In this document: positions 33,754 to 42,925 of the stretch, one piece after another | How positions within the stretch are numbered: position 1 is the first letter of the stretch | Layout: the number at the start of each line of letters is the position of its first letter | Notes under the pieces: generated by a model | Database searches by the model: none | Told to the model about the DNA's origin: nothing | The model's input: only the letters and a program-made list of their open reading frames with translations | Origin: Actinomycetospora endophytica | GTDB taxonomy: Bacteria > Actinomycetota > Actinomycetes > Mycobacteriales > Pseudonocardiaceae | Assembly: GCF_021026375.1 (NCBI RefSeq) | Contig: NZ_JAJNDB010000002.1 | Span: 806,001 to 870,000, forward strand | Length of the DNA stretch: 64,000 nucleotides | Direction: 5' to 3' | Program-made: the position numbers and the translations under genes

Positions 33754-33874
33754 GGCAGAACCTTCGGCCGTCGGCTCGACCGGGTTCGGACACCCGATCC
33801 GTCGTGGCGCCGGGCGGCGACCCCGGTCGTTGAACGGCGCACGACGTCAGGTCGGTGTCAGGTGGGTCACCTCC

Positions 33875-34903
33875 TCAGGCGGCCGAGCGCTCGTCGGCCG
33901 GACGGCGGCGCAGCGTGGCGCGCCGGATGGCCGGCGGGTCGTAGGCCATGTCGAGCCGCCCGACGTCCGTGCCGGGCGGGACGATCTCGTCGATCCGGTC
34001 GAGGACCTCGTCGTCGAGGGTGGTCTCGGCGCCCGCGAGGAGGTCGTCGAGGTGCTCCATCGTCCGGGGCCCGAGGATCGCCGAGGTGACGCCCGGGTGC
34101 GCGATCACGAACGCCATCGCGAGATGGGTGAGGGACAGGCCGGCCTTCTCCGCGAGCGGGATGAGCGCCTCCACGACGTCGAGGCGGCGCTCGTCGCGCA
34201 GATGGCCGAAGCCGTAGCGCGATCGCAGCGCATCGGACTCCTGCCCCTTGCGGTAGCGGCCCGTGAGCATGCCCTGGGCCAGCGGGCTCCAGACGAGCGT
34301 GCCCATGCCGTACCGCTCGCAGACCGGCAGCACCTCGCGCTCGATGCCGCGGTCGAGGATCGAGTACGGCGGCTGCTCGGTGCGGAAGCGCTCGAGGCCG
34401 CGGCGCTCGGCGGCCCACTGCGCCTCGACGATCTCCGAGGCCGGGAAGGTCGACGACCCGATGGCGCGGACCTTGCCGCTGTGGATCAGGTCGGACAGCG
34501 CCGAGAGGGTCTCCTCGACGTCGACCGTGGGGTCGGGGCGGTGCACCTGGTAGAGGTCGAGGTGGTCGGTCTGCAGCCGGCGCAGCGAGTTCTCGACCTC
34601 GCGGACCAGCCAGCGCCGCGAGTTGCCCTGCTGGTTGGGGTCGTCGCCCATCGGGAGGTGGGCCTTGGTGGCGAGGACGACGTCGTCGCGACGACCCTTC
34701 AACGCCTTGCCCACGATCTCCTCGGACTCGCCGGCCGAGTAGGCGTCGGCGGTGTCCACGAAGTTGATCCCGAAGTCCAGGGCCTTGTGGATGATGCGGA
34801 TCGCGTCGTCGTGGTCGGGGTTGGCGACGGGTCCGAACATCATCGCGCCCAGGGCGTAGGGGCTGACCTTGATGCCGGTGAGGCCCAGCGTGCGGTAGCG
34901 CAT
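33875..34903 (-). CDS. Aldo/keto reductase
   Basis: 342-residue TIM barrel NADPH oxidoreductase. Catalytic residues: Asp and Tyr in FVDTADAYSAGES, Lys in VLATKAHLP, His in LYQVHRPDP. Cofactor loop AQGMLTGRYRKG; C-terminal substrate loop GPRTMEHLDDLLA. GGGAG precedes ATG 34903. Divergent from a TetR regulator across a strong 11-bp inverted repeat (34960-35003), so expression is probably induced by the aldehyde or ketone it handles. Confidence 0.95.
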   Translation of the reverse strand: MRYRTLGLTGIKVSPYALGAMMFGPVANPDHDDAIRIIHKALDFGINFVDTADAYSAGESEEIVGKALKGRRDDVVLATKAHLPMGDDPNQQGNSRRWLVREVENSLRRLQTDHLDLYQVHRPDPTVDVEETLSALSDLIHSGKVRAIGSSTFPASEIVEAQWAAERRGLERFRTEQPPYSILDRGIEREVLPVCERYGMGTLVWSPLAQGMLTGRYRKGQESDALRSRYGFGHLRDERRLDVVEALIPLAEKAGLSLTHLAMAFVIAHPGVTSAILGPRTMEHLDDLLAGAETTLDDEVLDRIDEIVPPGTDVGRLDMAYDPPAIRRATLRRRPADERSAA

Positions 34904-34959
34904 GGCTCCCTCTCCGTTTCGGCTGGTGGGTGCCGGGGACGACGGGGTACCGTCGGCTC

Positions 34960-35003
34960 AAGCGGAACGCTCCTCCGGAACTATACGGAACCGCGTTCCG
35001 CTT
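34960..35003. promoter_or_regulatory. TetR operator region
   Basis: AAGCGGAACGC (34960-34970) is perfectly inverted as GCGTTCCGCTT (34993-35003). Between lie two further CGGAAC words, giving four half-sites in 44 bases between divergent AKR and TetR genes. Strong candidate operator for the TetR protein at 35021. Confidence 0.75.
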
Positions 35004-35020
35004 TGTCGAGGGAGGTGGAC

Positions 35021-35596
35021 GTGACGGAGCAGCCGGGCCGCCGGGTGCGGGCCGACGCGCGGCGCAACACAGACGCGCTCCTGGAGGCGGCCGCCGCGGT
35101 GTTCGCCACCTCGGGGGTCGACGCCCCGGTGCGGGAGGTCGCGACGAAGGCCGGCGTGGGCGTCGGCACCGTCTACCGGCACTTCCCGAAGCGGTCCGAC
35201 CTCGTCGCCGCCGTCTTCCGCCACAGCGTCGACTCCTGCGCGGACGCGGCTCCCGTCCTGGCCGCCGAGCACGGCCCGGGTGAGGCACTCGCGCTCTGGC
35301 TGCAGCGCTACACGAGCTTCATCGCGACCAAGCGCGGGCTCGCCGCGGCGCTGCACTCCGGCGACCCGGCCTTCGACGCCCTGCCCGCCTACTTCGACGG
35401 ACGCTTCCGGCCGGCGCTCGGCGCGCTGCTCGAGTCCGCGGTCGCGGCGGGCGAGGTCCGCGACGACGTCGAGCCGGGGGACCTCCTGCGCGCGGTCGCC
35501 AACCTCTGCCTGGCCGGCAGCGACGTGGGCCCGGACCACTCCCGGCGCATGGTCGACCTGCTCGTGGACGGACTCCGGTACGGCGTCAGCCCCTGA
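35021..35596 (+). CDS. TetR/AcrR family regulator
   Basis: 191 residues. HTH: DALLEAAAAVFATSGVDAPVREVATKAGVGVGTVYRHFPKRSDLVAAVF. GTG 35021 chosen because GGAGG is 5 bases upstream; GTG 35015 lies within that site. C-terminal domain (CFATKRGLAAALHSGDPAFDALPAYF-like) is of the SbtR-type often found next to oxidoreductases. Probably represses itself and the AKR through the operator at 34960. Confidence 0.93.
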   Translation: MTEQPGRRVRADARRNTDALLEAAAAVFATSGVDAPVREVATKAGVGVGTVYRHFPKRSDLVAAVFRHSVDSCADAAPVLAAEHGPGEALALWLQRYTSFIATKRGLAAALHSGDPAFDALPAYFDGRFRPALGALLESAVAAGEVRDDVEPGDLLRAVANLCLAGSDVGPDHSRRMVDLLVDGLRYGVSP

Positions 35597-35603
35597 TCGC
35601 CGG

Positions 35604-36146
35604 TCAGCCGGCGGCGTCGCGGAGGGCTCGGAGTGCGGCGAGTGCCCCGGCGCGTGCTTCGCGGTCGGTGATCAGGCCGTCGGTCCCGACGGCGTCGCGG
35701 GTCAGCGGGAGCCGCAGGCACGCGGCCTCGACGACGTTCGCGCCGACGTAGCGCATGACCTTCGCCAGCGAGTCGTGCGCGTCGGCGCCCCCGCTCGGCG
35801 CGGCCGGGCCGGAGACGTTCAGCCAGCCGACGGGCTTGGCGTGGATCGAGTCCGGCTCGGCGTCGCCGACGGTCCAGTCGAGCAGGTTCTTGAACGCCCC
35901 CGGCAGCGCACCCGCGTACTCCGGGGTGCAGAAGAGCACCGCGCCGGCCGCGTGGATGCGGGTGCGCAGGCCCGCGACCGCGCCGGGGAGCGGGTCGCGG
36001 TCGTCGTCGGGGTTGAACGCGGGCAGCGCGGCGAGGTCGGTGTGGAGCTCAGTGGTGAGGCCGTCCGCGAGGGCGGCGACCGTCCGGAGCATCGCGGTGT
36101 TCGTCGACGCCGCGCGGGTGCTGCCGGAGATCAACAGGGCGTCCAC
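35604..36146 (-). CDS. NADPH-dependent FMN reductase family protein
   Basis: 180 residues, flavodoxin-like: phosphate loop ISGSTRAASTNT, and CTPEYAGALPGAFKNLLDWTVG that contacts the flavin ring. Reduces FMN, quinones or azo compounds with NADPH. GTG start at 36146, 6 bases after the hydrolase stop, so coupled with it; its ribosome site GAGGGG lies in the hydrolase 3' end. Confidence 0.92.
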   Translation of the reverse strand: MDALLISGSTRAASTNTAMLRTVAALADGLTTELHTDLAALPAFNPDDDRDPLPGAVAGLRTRIHAAGAVLFCTPEYAGALPGAFKNLLDWTVGDAEPDSIHAKPVGWLNVSGPAAPSGGADAHDSLAKVMRYVGANVVEAACLRLPLTRDAVGTDGLITDREARAGALAALRALRDAAG

Positions 36147-36152
36147 GTGCTT

Positions 36153-37046
36153 CTACCCCTCGGCCAGGAGACGCTCGACCTTGTCGGGGAACGACGGGTC
36201 GGAGAGCGCGGAGACGTGGTCGCCGAGGAGGGTCTCGTACCTGCCGCGGGAGAGCGCGTCGGCCAGGGCCTCGGCGGTGGCCGCGTGCCGGGTGTCCCCG
36301 TCGCCGACGAGGACAAGGACCGGGGTGGGGATGCGGCCGAGTTCCTCGGGGACGACCGGCACGTGGCTGTCCAGCACGTGGCGCAGCGCTCGCGGGTCGT
36401 TGCTGCTCGACCGGATCCAGTCGGCGATCCCGGCGGCCGGACCGGGCTCGATCTCGGTGCCCGCGACCAGCCCGTCGAGCGCCTTCCGGTACATCCCGGT
36501 CTGGTCGACCGGCCCGGCGAGGGCATCGAGGCCCTGCCCGCCGACGACCGCGCGGCCGGGCCGGGCCCCGCGCACCAGCACCCGCACCACGACCCGCCCG
36601 CCCAGCGAGTAGCCGGCGAGGTCGTGGGCGGTGGGGTCGTCGTGGTCGATCCCGAGGTGGTCGAGCAGCGCGAGGGCGTCGTCGGCGAGCACGTCGGGCG
36701 GGTACGCGGCCGGGTCGTCGGGCGCGGCGCTGGACCCGTGGCCGCGGAAGTCCGGGACGATCACGCGACGGCCGTGCTCGGCGAACCGGGCGGCCAGGCC
36801 GTTGTCGATCCACATCGCGCCGCTCGCGGTGAACCCGTGGAGCAGGACCAGCGGTCGCCCGGTCCCGTACTCCCGGAACGCCAGCCGGACGCCGTCGCGC
36901 CCCTCGAACCAGCTGTGTTCGACGGAGGTGGTGAACGTCGGCCGGCCGCGCATCGGGACCGTCGGCGGGGTCCCGCCCGGCGGGCTCCAGGTCCCGCCGA
37001 GCCGCTCGGCCAGCCGACCCGTCCATCCCCACGCCATGCGCTCCAT
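36153..37046 (-). CDS. Alpha/beta hydrolase
   Basis: 297 residues from ATG 37046 (ATG 37034 also possible). Nucleophile elbow GYSLGG, oxyanion region LLHGFTASGAMW, Asp in LVLVGDGDT, and His in LLGDHVSAL. About 40 N-terminal residues precede the core (WFEGRDGVRLAFREYGTG). Esterase, lipase or haloalkane-type activity cannot be told apart. Located between the alkylation-repair operon and the FMN reductase on the same strand. Confidence 0.9.
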   Translation of the reverse strand: MERMAWGWTGRLAERLGGTWSPPGGTPPTVPMRGRPTFTTSVEHSWFEGRDGVRLAFREYGTGRPLVLLHGFTASGAMWIDNGLAARFAEHGRRVIVPDFRGHGSSAAPDDPAAYPPDVLADDALALLDHLGIDHDDPTAHDLAGYSLGGRVVVRVLVRGARPGRAVVGGQGLDALAGPVDQTGMYRKALDGLVAGTEIEPGPAAGIADWIRSSSNDPRALRHVLDSHVPVVPEELGRIPTPVLVLVGDGDTRHAATAEALADALSRGRYETLLGDHVSALSDPSFPDKVERLLAEG

Positions 37047-37082
37047 GGTGCTCTCACCGGCCGGGGAGGGGACCCCACGAGA

Positions 37083-37802
37083 TCACCGGGCGTTGTGGAA
37101 GATCACCCCCAGGACGTGGCGATCCCCGGAGTGCACCGCCGACACCCCGTGGCGCATCTGGACGCGGTGGTACCCGCGGGCACCCTGCTTCGGGCGGTGC
37201 CGCACCGGGAAGATCACCGCTTGGCCGAGCCCGGGCCGCGCGACCATCGGCCGCGACTGCTGTCGGGGCCGCTGCTCGACGAACACGCTCTCGCCGCCGG
37301 TGAAGTCGACATCGGGGGTGTTGAGCATGAAGAGCACCTGCAGCGGGAAGGTGAGGTCGCCGTAGACGTCCTGGTGCAGGCAGTTGTAGCCGGTCGGGCC
37401 GTAGCGCAGCACCAGCGGCGTGGGTCGGTGCTGGCCGACCTCCGCGCAACGCTCGACGAGCTCGGCGTGCTCGGGCGGCCACGTCGGCTCGTCGAGGATG
37501 CCGGCCCAGCGGTTCGCGAGCTGCGCCAACGGCGGGTAGAGCCGGGTGCGCAGCGCCGTGACCAGCGGGGGCAGCGGGTCGGCGAAGTAGCGGTAGCGCC
37601 CCTGCCCGAACGAGAGCCGGGCCATGTCGATCGTGGACCGGAAGGCGCCGTCGTCGTCGAACACCTCGATCATCTCCCGGCACTGCTCGGGCGAGAGCAG
37701 CGGCTCGGTCATCGCGAAGCCCTCGGTGTCGAGCGCCGCCCCGATGCGCTCCCAGTCCAACCGCTCGAGCGCGGGCAGGTCGATCCGGTCGACGGCGGTC
37801 AT
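37083..37802 (-). CDS. 2OG-Fe(II) oxygenase, alkylation-repair operon member
   Basis: 239 residues. Iron ligands are His and Asp in NCLHQDVYGD and a later His in GVSAVHSGDRHVLGVIFH. The 2-oxoglutarate Arg would be the one in GDRHVLGV or near it. Overlaps the MGMT gene (ATGA), whose product repairs O6-methylguanine. That pairing, under an ECF sigma factor, suggests oxidative demethylation of alkylated nucleic acid, but it is not a canonical AlkB, and a proline-hydroxylase-like role is not excluded. Confidence 0.87.
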   Translation of the reverse strand: MTAVDRIDLPALERLDWERIGAALDTEGFAMTEPLLSPEQCREMIEVFDDDGAFRSTIDMARLSFGQGRYRYFADPLPPLVTALRTRLYPPLAQLANRWAGILDEPTWPPEHAELVERCAEVGQHRPTPLVLRYGPTGYNCLHQDVYGDLTFPLQVLFMLNTPDVDFTGGESVFVEQRPRQQSRPMVARPGLGQAVIFPVRHRPKQGARGYHRVQMRHGVSAVHSGDRHVLGVIFHNAR

Positions 37803-38374
37803 CGCCCGACCCCCGTCGCGCCCTCGGCGGCGAGCAGCCGCTGCTTGGCCGAGACGCCGAAGATGTAGCGCCCGATCCCGCCGCCGCCGCTGGGGACGAC
37901 GCGGTGGCACGGGATGAGCAGCGGCACCGGGTTGGTGGCCAGCGCCGTGCCGGCCGCGCGCACCGCACCCGGGCGTCCGACCTCGGCGGCGACCCACGCG
38001 TACGGCCGGGTCTCGCCGGCCGGGATGGTGCGGGTCGCGGCGAGCACGTCGCGCTGGAAGTCGGTGATGCCGAGCAGGTCGAGGCGGGGCCGCGCCGTCG
38101 CGTCGCCGTGCAGGGCGGCCTCGAGGTCGTCCGGCACGACGGTCGAGGCCCGCAGCGGGCGCCCGACGCGACGGCGGTACGCGGCGCGGAAGTCCTCCTC
38201 GGCGAGGTCGGCGGTGGTGCGCAGGAAGCTGATCCCGTCGCGGGTGCAGACCACCCGCACCGGGCCGAGCAGGCTGTCGGTGGTGAGCCAGCCGTCGAAG
38301 AGCCGGTCGGTCAGGTCGGGGCCCTCCGCCGGCGCCAGCGCGGCGAGGCGGACCAGGACCGGGTCGGTACTCAT
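37799..38374 (-). CDS. Methylated-DNA--protein-cysteine methyltransferase
   Basis: 191 residues. Acceptor motif IPCHRVV (active Cys about residue 155), helix-turn-helix arginine region AAGTALATNPVPLL, and ITDFQRDVLAATRTIPAGETRPYAWVAAEVGRPGAVR typical of Ogt/Ada C-terminal domains. It transfers O6-alkyl groups from guanine to its own Cys. Overlaps both neighbours by 4 bases. The N-terminal domain retains TRDGISFL. No Ada regulatory Cys4 domain is present; regulation may rest with the upstream sigma factor. Confidence 0.93.
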   Translation of the reverse strand: MSTDPVLVRLAALAPAEGPDLTDRLFDGWLTTDSLLGPVRVVCTRDGISFLRTTADLAEEDFRAAYRRRVGRPLRASTVVPDDLEAALHGDATARPRLDLLGITDFQRDVLAATRTIPAGETRPYAWVAAEVGRPGAVRAAGTALATNPVPLLIPCHRVVPSGGGGIGRYIFGVSAKQRLLAAEGATGVGR

Positions 38375-38964
38375 GGGCGGTCTCCTGTCTCGGCGATCAG
38401 GGTGCGCAGCCGGGCGAGCCCGCGCGACACGTGCGACTTGGCGGTGCCGACCGGGCAGCCGAGCACCTCGGCGACCTCGGTCAGGGGCAGGTCGGTCACG
38501 TGGCGCAGGACGACCGCGGTGCGCTGGGTCTCGGGGAGCCGGGCGAGCAGGGTCGCGAGGTGCTCGGTGACCTCGGCCTGCTCGGCCCGGTCCTCGACGG
38601 TCGGGCCGGGCACGGGCTCGTCGGGCACGGTCGCGCCGTCGGTGCGCGGGCGGCGGGCGGCGTCGCGGACCTGGTTGCGGCTGGTGTTCACGACGATGGT
38701 GAGCAGCCAGGGCCGGGGCACCAGTTCGCGCAGCCAGGCGGGGTCGTGGTCCGCGAGCGAGCGGTAGGCCCGCAGCAGCGCCTCCGCGGCGAGGTCCTCG
38801 GCGTCGGTGCGGTGCCCGGTCGTGCGCAGCGCCACCGCGTACACGAGGCCCTGATAGGTCCGGACGAGCTCGGCGAACCCGTCGTCGAGGTCGTCGGCCA
38901 GCGCGGCCGCCACCCGCTCGCCGTCGGGGTCCGCCCGCGGAGCGGCCTCGGTGGGGGTGCTCAT
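38371..38964 (-). CDS. ECF-type RNA polymerase sigma factor
   Basis: 197 residues with region 2 (DDGFAELVRTYQGLVYAVALRTTGHRTDAEDLAAEALLRAYRSL, RPWLLTIVVNTSRNQVRDAARR) and region 4 (LARLPETQRTAVVLRHVTDLPLTEVAEVLGCPVGTAKSHVSRGLARLR). It directs RNA polymerase to a stress regulon. First gene of the repair operon, overlapping the MGMT start. No anti-sigma gene is adjacent, so control may be transcriptional or built in. Confidence 0.95.
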   Translation of the reverse strand: MSTPTEAAPRADPDGERVAAALADDLDDGFAELVRTYQGLVYAVALRTTGHRTDAEDLAAEALLRAYRSLADHDPAWLRELVPRPWLLTIVVNTSRNQVRDAARRPRTDGATVPDEPVPGPTVEDRAEQAEVTEHLATLLARLPETQRTAVVLRHVTDLPLTEVAEVLGCPVGTAKSHVSRGLARLRTLIAETGDRP

Positions 38965-39001
38965 GTCCGGGTGAACACCGATCCGGCCGCGGGCGTTGCA
39001 G

Positions 39002-40711
39002 CTAGTCGAACCCGACGACGGCCCCCTGCGCGGCCGACCCGACCAGCCGCGAGTACTTCCCGAGCACCCCGGTGCGGTGCTTGGGCGGCGGCGGGGTCCA
39101 ACCGTCCCGACGGCGGGCGAGCTCGTCGTCGTCGATCAGCAGGTCGAGCGTGCGGGCGGCGAGGTCGAGCCGGATCCGGTCGCCGTCGCGGACGAACGCG
39201 ATCGGCCCGCCGTGCGCGGCCTCCGGGGCGACGTGCCCGACGCACAGCCCCGTCGTGCCGCCGGAGAACCGGCCGTCGGTGAGCAGCAGGACGTCCTTGC
39301 CGAGCCCGGCGCCCTTGATCGCGCCGGTCACGGCGAGCATCTCGCGCATCCCCGGCCCCCCGCGCGGGCCCTCGTCGCGGATGACGACGACGTCGCCGGG
39401 CTGCAGACCGTCGGGGCCGGTCGACTCCACCGCGTCCATCGCGCCCTGCTCACCGTCGAACACGCGGGCGGTGCCCTCGAACGACGCCGAGTCGAACCCC
39501 GCCGACTTGACCACCGCCCCGTCGGGAGCCAGCGACCCGCGCAGGATCGTCAGCCCGCCGGTGGGGTGGATGGGGTTGGAGAGCGGCCGCAGGATGTCGC
39601 CGTCGAGCGGCTCGGGTGCCAGCTCCTCGAGGTTCTCCGCGAGGGTCTTCCCGGTGACGGTCAGGCAGTCGCCGTGCACGAGCCCGGCGTCGAGCAGCGC
39701 CTTGAGGACGACCGGCACACCGCCCACCCGGTCGACCGTGTTCATCATCCAGCGCCCGAACGGCTTGACGTCCGCGAGGTGCGGGACCCGGTCGCCGATG
39801 CGGTTGAAGTCGTCCAGCTCGAGCGGGACGCCGGCCTCGCGGGCGATCGCGAGCAGGTGCAGCACCGCGTTGGTGGAGCCGCCGAACGCCATGACGACCG
39901 CGATCGCGTTCTCGAACGCCTCGCGGGTCATCACGTCGCGCGCGGTGTGCCCGCGGCGCAGCATCCCCACGACGGCGTCGCCGGACTGCCGCGCGAATCC
40001 GTCGCGGCGGCGGTCGGCGCTCGGCGGGGACGACGACCCGGGCAGCGCCATGCCCATCGCCTCGGCCGCGCAGGCCATCGTGTTGGCGGTGTACATGCCG
40101 CCGCAGGCGCCCTCGCCGGGGCAGATGGCCCGCTCGATCTCGTCGACCTTCTCGCGCGTGATCAGCCCGCGGGCGCACGCCCCGACGGCCTCGAACGCGT
40201 CGATGATCGACACCTCCTTGCCGTCGACCATCCCCGGCATGATCGAGCCCGCGTAGAGGAACACGCTCGCGAGGTCGAGCCGCGCCGCGGCCATGAGCAT
40301 CCCGGGCAGCGACTTGTCGCAGCCGGCGAGCAGCACGGTCCCGTCGAGGCGCTCGGCCTGCACCACCGTCTCCACCGAGTCGGCGATGACCTCCCGGCTG
40401 ACCAGCGAGTAGTGCATCCCGACGTGGCCCATGGAGATGCCGTCGGACACCGAGATCGTCCCGAACTCCATCGGGTAGCCGCCCGCGTGGTGCACGCCCT
40501 CCTTGGACGCGGTGGCGAGGCGGTCCAGCGAGAGGTTGCACGGGGTGATCTCGTTCCAGCTCGACGCGACGCCGATCTGGGGCTTCGAGAAGTCGTCGTC
40601 GGTCATCCCGACCGCGCGCAGCATGCCGCGCGCGGCGGCCCGCTCCATCCCGTCGGTGACGTCGCGGCTGCGGGGCTTGACGTCATGTCCGGTGGTGGTG
40701 CGGTTCGCCAT
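39002..40711 (-). CDS. ilvD: Dihydroxy-acid dehydratase
   Basis: 569 residues. Iron-sulfur Cys ligands in [23 protein letters not shown] and [14 protein letters not shown]; active-site Ser and Mg ligands in [27 protein letters not shown]. It dehydrates 2,3-dihydroxy-isovalerate and -methylvalerate in valine/isoleucine synthesis. The short actinobacterial form with [30 protein letters not shown] is preserved. Stand-alone gene. Confidence 0.97.
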   Translation of the reverse strand: MANRTTTGHDVKPRSRDVTDGMERAAARGMLRAVGMTDDDFSKPQIGVASSWNEITPCNLSLDRLATASKEGVHHAGGYPMEFGTISVSDGISMGHVGMHYSLVSREVIADSVETVVQAERLDGTVLLAGCDKSLPGMLMAAARLDLASVFLYAGSIMPGMVDGKEVSIIDAFEAVGACARGLITREKVDEIERAICPGEGACGGMYTANTMACAAEAMGMALPGSSSPPSADRRRDGFARQSGDAVVGMLRRGHTARDVMTREAFENAIAVVMAFGGSTNAVLHLLAIAREAGVPLELDDFNRIGDRVPHLADVKPFGRWMMNTVDRVGGVPVVLKALLDAGLVHGDCLTVTGKTLAENLEELAPEPLDGDILRPLSNPIHPTGGLTILRGSLAPDGAVVKSAGFDSASFEGTARVFDGEQGAMDAVESTGPDGLQPGDVVVIRDEGPRGGPGMREMLAVTGAIKGAGLGKDVLLLTDGRFSGGTTGLCVGHVAPEAAHGGPIAFVRDGDRIRLDLAARTLDLLIDDDELARRRDGWTPPPPKHRTGVLGKYSRLVGSAAQGAVVGFD

Positions 40712-40763
40712 GCCGGGACCGTAACGCGCCGGTCCGACAGCGTCCCGTCGACGACGACGGCCC

Positions 40764-41165
40764 TCAGCGCGGCGTCGCGGCGAACTTCGCCACGGCGGCC
40801 TCGGTGACCGGCTCGAAGAGGTTCACCAGGGCGCCGTCGGGGTCGCGCAGGAGCAGCGACCGGTTGCCCCACGGCATCGTCGTCGGCTCCTGCACGACCT
40901 CGAGATCCCGGAGCTCCGCGAACCGTCCGTCGAGGTCGGAGACGATGAACTCGACGATCGACGAGCGGTTCGCGGCCGGGTCCGCGACACCCGGCCCGAA
41001 CAGCGCGACGGTGCGCGTGCTCCCGATCGCCAGCGTCCCCGACGTCGTGCGCAGCTCGGCGAAGTCGTCGGTCGCCCACGTCGCGGTCACGCCGGTGACG
41101 CGCTCGTAGAACCCGACGAGGCGCGCGACGTCGTCGGTGATGATCCGGACGGACACGAGGTTCAC
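40764..41165 (-). CDS. VOC family protein (glyoxalase/bleomycin resistance fold)
   Basis: 133 residues: [89 protein letters not shown]. This is a complete two-module VOC domain, with the usual Glu in NLFEP as possible metal ligand. Substrate unknown. Confidence 0.9.
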   Translation of the reverse strand: MNLVSVRIITDDVARLVGFYERVTGVTATWATDDFAELRTTSGTLAIGSTRTVALFGPGVADPAANRSSIVEFIVSDLDGRFAELRDLEVVQEPTTMPWGNRSLLLRDPDGALVNLFEPVTEAAVAKFAATPR

Positions 41166-41317
41166 GGCGAGGTCCTCTCGATCGCCCCGGCGATTCCGGG
41201 GTTCGGGACGACGCTAGGACCGATACCGGGCAGGACCCGCCCGGTATCGCCGAGGTATCCCGCCGCCCGCTCGCCGGGGCGCACTGCACCGGTGCGGATC
41301 TGTCCCGACGACGGCGG

Positions 41318-42823
41318 ATGCGGTTGGCTGAGGGGTCGTCGGGGGACGCGGAGGTGGCCGTGGGTGCCGTGGTGTCGTCCGGCGAGGTGGAGCGCACGTT
41401 CGAGGTCGCCTCCGTGGCGGTCCTCGCCGCCCTCGATCCCGGCGAGGTGCTGGGGCGCGAGGTGCCCGTCGACCCCGAGGAACGCCTGCTCGAGGCCGTC
41501 TACCACGACACCGCCGACCTGGCGCTGCACGCCGAGGGCGTGACGATGCGCCGTCGCACCGGAGGTCCGGACGAGGGCTGGCACGTCAAGCTGCCTCCGG
41601 TCGGCGACCGTCGGGAGGAGATCCAGGCCCCGCTCGCGCCGGAGGCCCCGGTGGAGCTGCTGGCGCTGGTCCGGGCGTTCACCCGCGGTCGCCCGGTGCA
41701 GCCGGTCGCCCGGCTGCGCACGCATCGCCGCGCGTGGCGGGCCGTCACCGGGGGCGGTGGGCTGGTGGCCGAACTGGTCGTCGACGCCGTGACCGCGTGC
41801 CGGTCCGGGGACCGGGAGGAGCTCGCCTGGACCGAGATCGAGGTCGAGCTCGGTCCCGCCGCCCCGGCGGGCTTCCTCGACGTCGTCACCGAGCGCCTGG
41901 CCGCGCGCGGGATCCATCGCTCGGCGACCCCGTCCAAGGTCGCGAGGGTGCTGGGCGAGCGGCCGGTCTCCGTCCTGCCCGCCCCGGACGGCAGTGCGGC
42001 GGCGGTCGTGCTCGAGTACCTCCGCGGGCAGGCCCGGTCGCTGCGGCGCTGGGACCCGCTCGTGCGGCTCGACCGCGAGGACGCCGTCCATCAGATGCGG
42101 GTCGCGGCCCGCCGGATCCGCAGCGTGCTGCAGTCGTTCCGACGGGTGCTGCACCGCGCCCGGACCCGGACGCTCACCGGCGAGCTCCGCTGGCTGGCCG
42201 GCGAGCTCGCCCCCGCCCGGGACACCGAGGTGATGCACGCCCGCCTCGACGAGCTGCTCGCCGAGGTGCCCCACGAGCTGGTCCTCGGTCCGGTGCACGC
42301 CGAGCTCGCCGCGGCGTTCGCCCGCCGAGCGGCCGCGGCGCGGGACCGGGCGCTCGCCGCCCTCGACGGGACCCGGTACCTCGCCCTGCTCGCGGCGCTC
42401 GACGCGCTGCTGGCCGAGCCGCCCCTCGCCCGCCGCGCCCTGGACGACGCGGACCACGTGCTCCCCGGCGAGGTGGCCCGCGCCCGACGTCGGGTGGACG
42501 CGGCGATCGCGGCGGCGCGGGGGATCGCGCCGGGGGCGGAGCTCGACACCGACCTGCACGAGGCCCGCAAGGCAGCCAAGCGCCTGCGCTACGCGAGCGA
42601 GGCCGCCCGCCCGGTCCTGGACGACTCCGCGCGGAAGGGGATCCGCCGCATGGCGGCCCGGCAGGAGCAGTTGGGCGTCCACCAGGACACCGTCGTCACC
42701 CGCGCGACCCTGCTGGAGCTGGCGGCGGGCGAGGTGGCCCACGGCTTCACCCTCGGCGTCATGTACGCGGCCGAGGTGGCGCTCGCGCGGCGCACCGAGG
42801 CGGCGGTGGCCGCCGGGGCGTGA
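41318..42823 (+). CDS. CYTH plus CHAD domain protein
   Basis: 501 residues. N-terminal CYTH-like domain (residues ~20-215) with a degenerate ExExK entry (VERTFEV), GVTMRRRTGGPDEGWHVKLP and AWTEIEVELG. C-terminal CHAD domain (~235-495) with repeated conserved His-rich helices: DAVHQMRVAARRIRSVLQSFRRVL, DTEVMHARLDEL, LHEARKAAKRLRYASEAARP. CYTH proteins hydrolyse triphosphates; CHAD domains bind polyphosphate. Role in polyphosphate metabolism is inferred. Confidence 0.92.
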   Translation: MRLAEGSSGDAEVAVGAVVSSGEVERTFEVASVAVLAALDPGEVLGREVPVDPEERLLEAVYHDTADLALHAEGVTMRRRTGGPDEGWHVKLPPVGDRREEIQAPLAPEAPVELLALVRAFTRGRPVQPVARLRTHRRAWRAVTGGGGLVAELVVDAVTACRSGDREELAWTEIEVELGPAAPAGFLDVVTERLAARGIHRSATPSKVARVLGERPVSVLPAPDGSAAAVVLEYLRGQARSLRRWDPLVRLDREDAVHQMRVAARRIRSVLQSFRRVLHRARTRTLTGELRWLAGELAPARDTEVMHARLDELLAEVPHELVLGPVHAELAAAFARRAAAARDRALAALDGTRYLALLAALDALLAEPPLARRALDDADHVLPGEVARARRRVDAAIAAARGIAPGAELDTDLHEARKAAKRLRYASEAARPVLDDSARKGIRRMAARQEQLGVHQDTVVTRATLLELAAGEVAHGFTLGVMYAAEVALARRTEAAVAAGA

Positions 42824-42925
42824 CGCAGCTCGCTTGACGCCGGGCCCAACGCGGCGCAATCTCGGACCATGCGGTCCGGGACCGATCGGTCCGTCAACAG
42901 GATCGCCGAGCGGAGGAGGAGCGCC

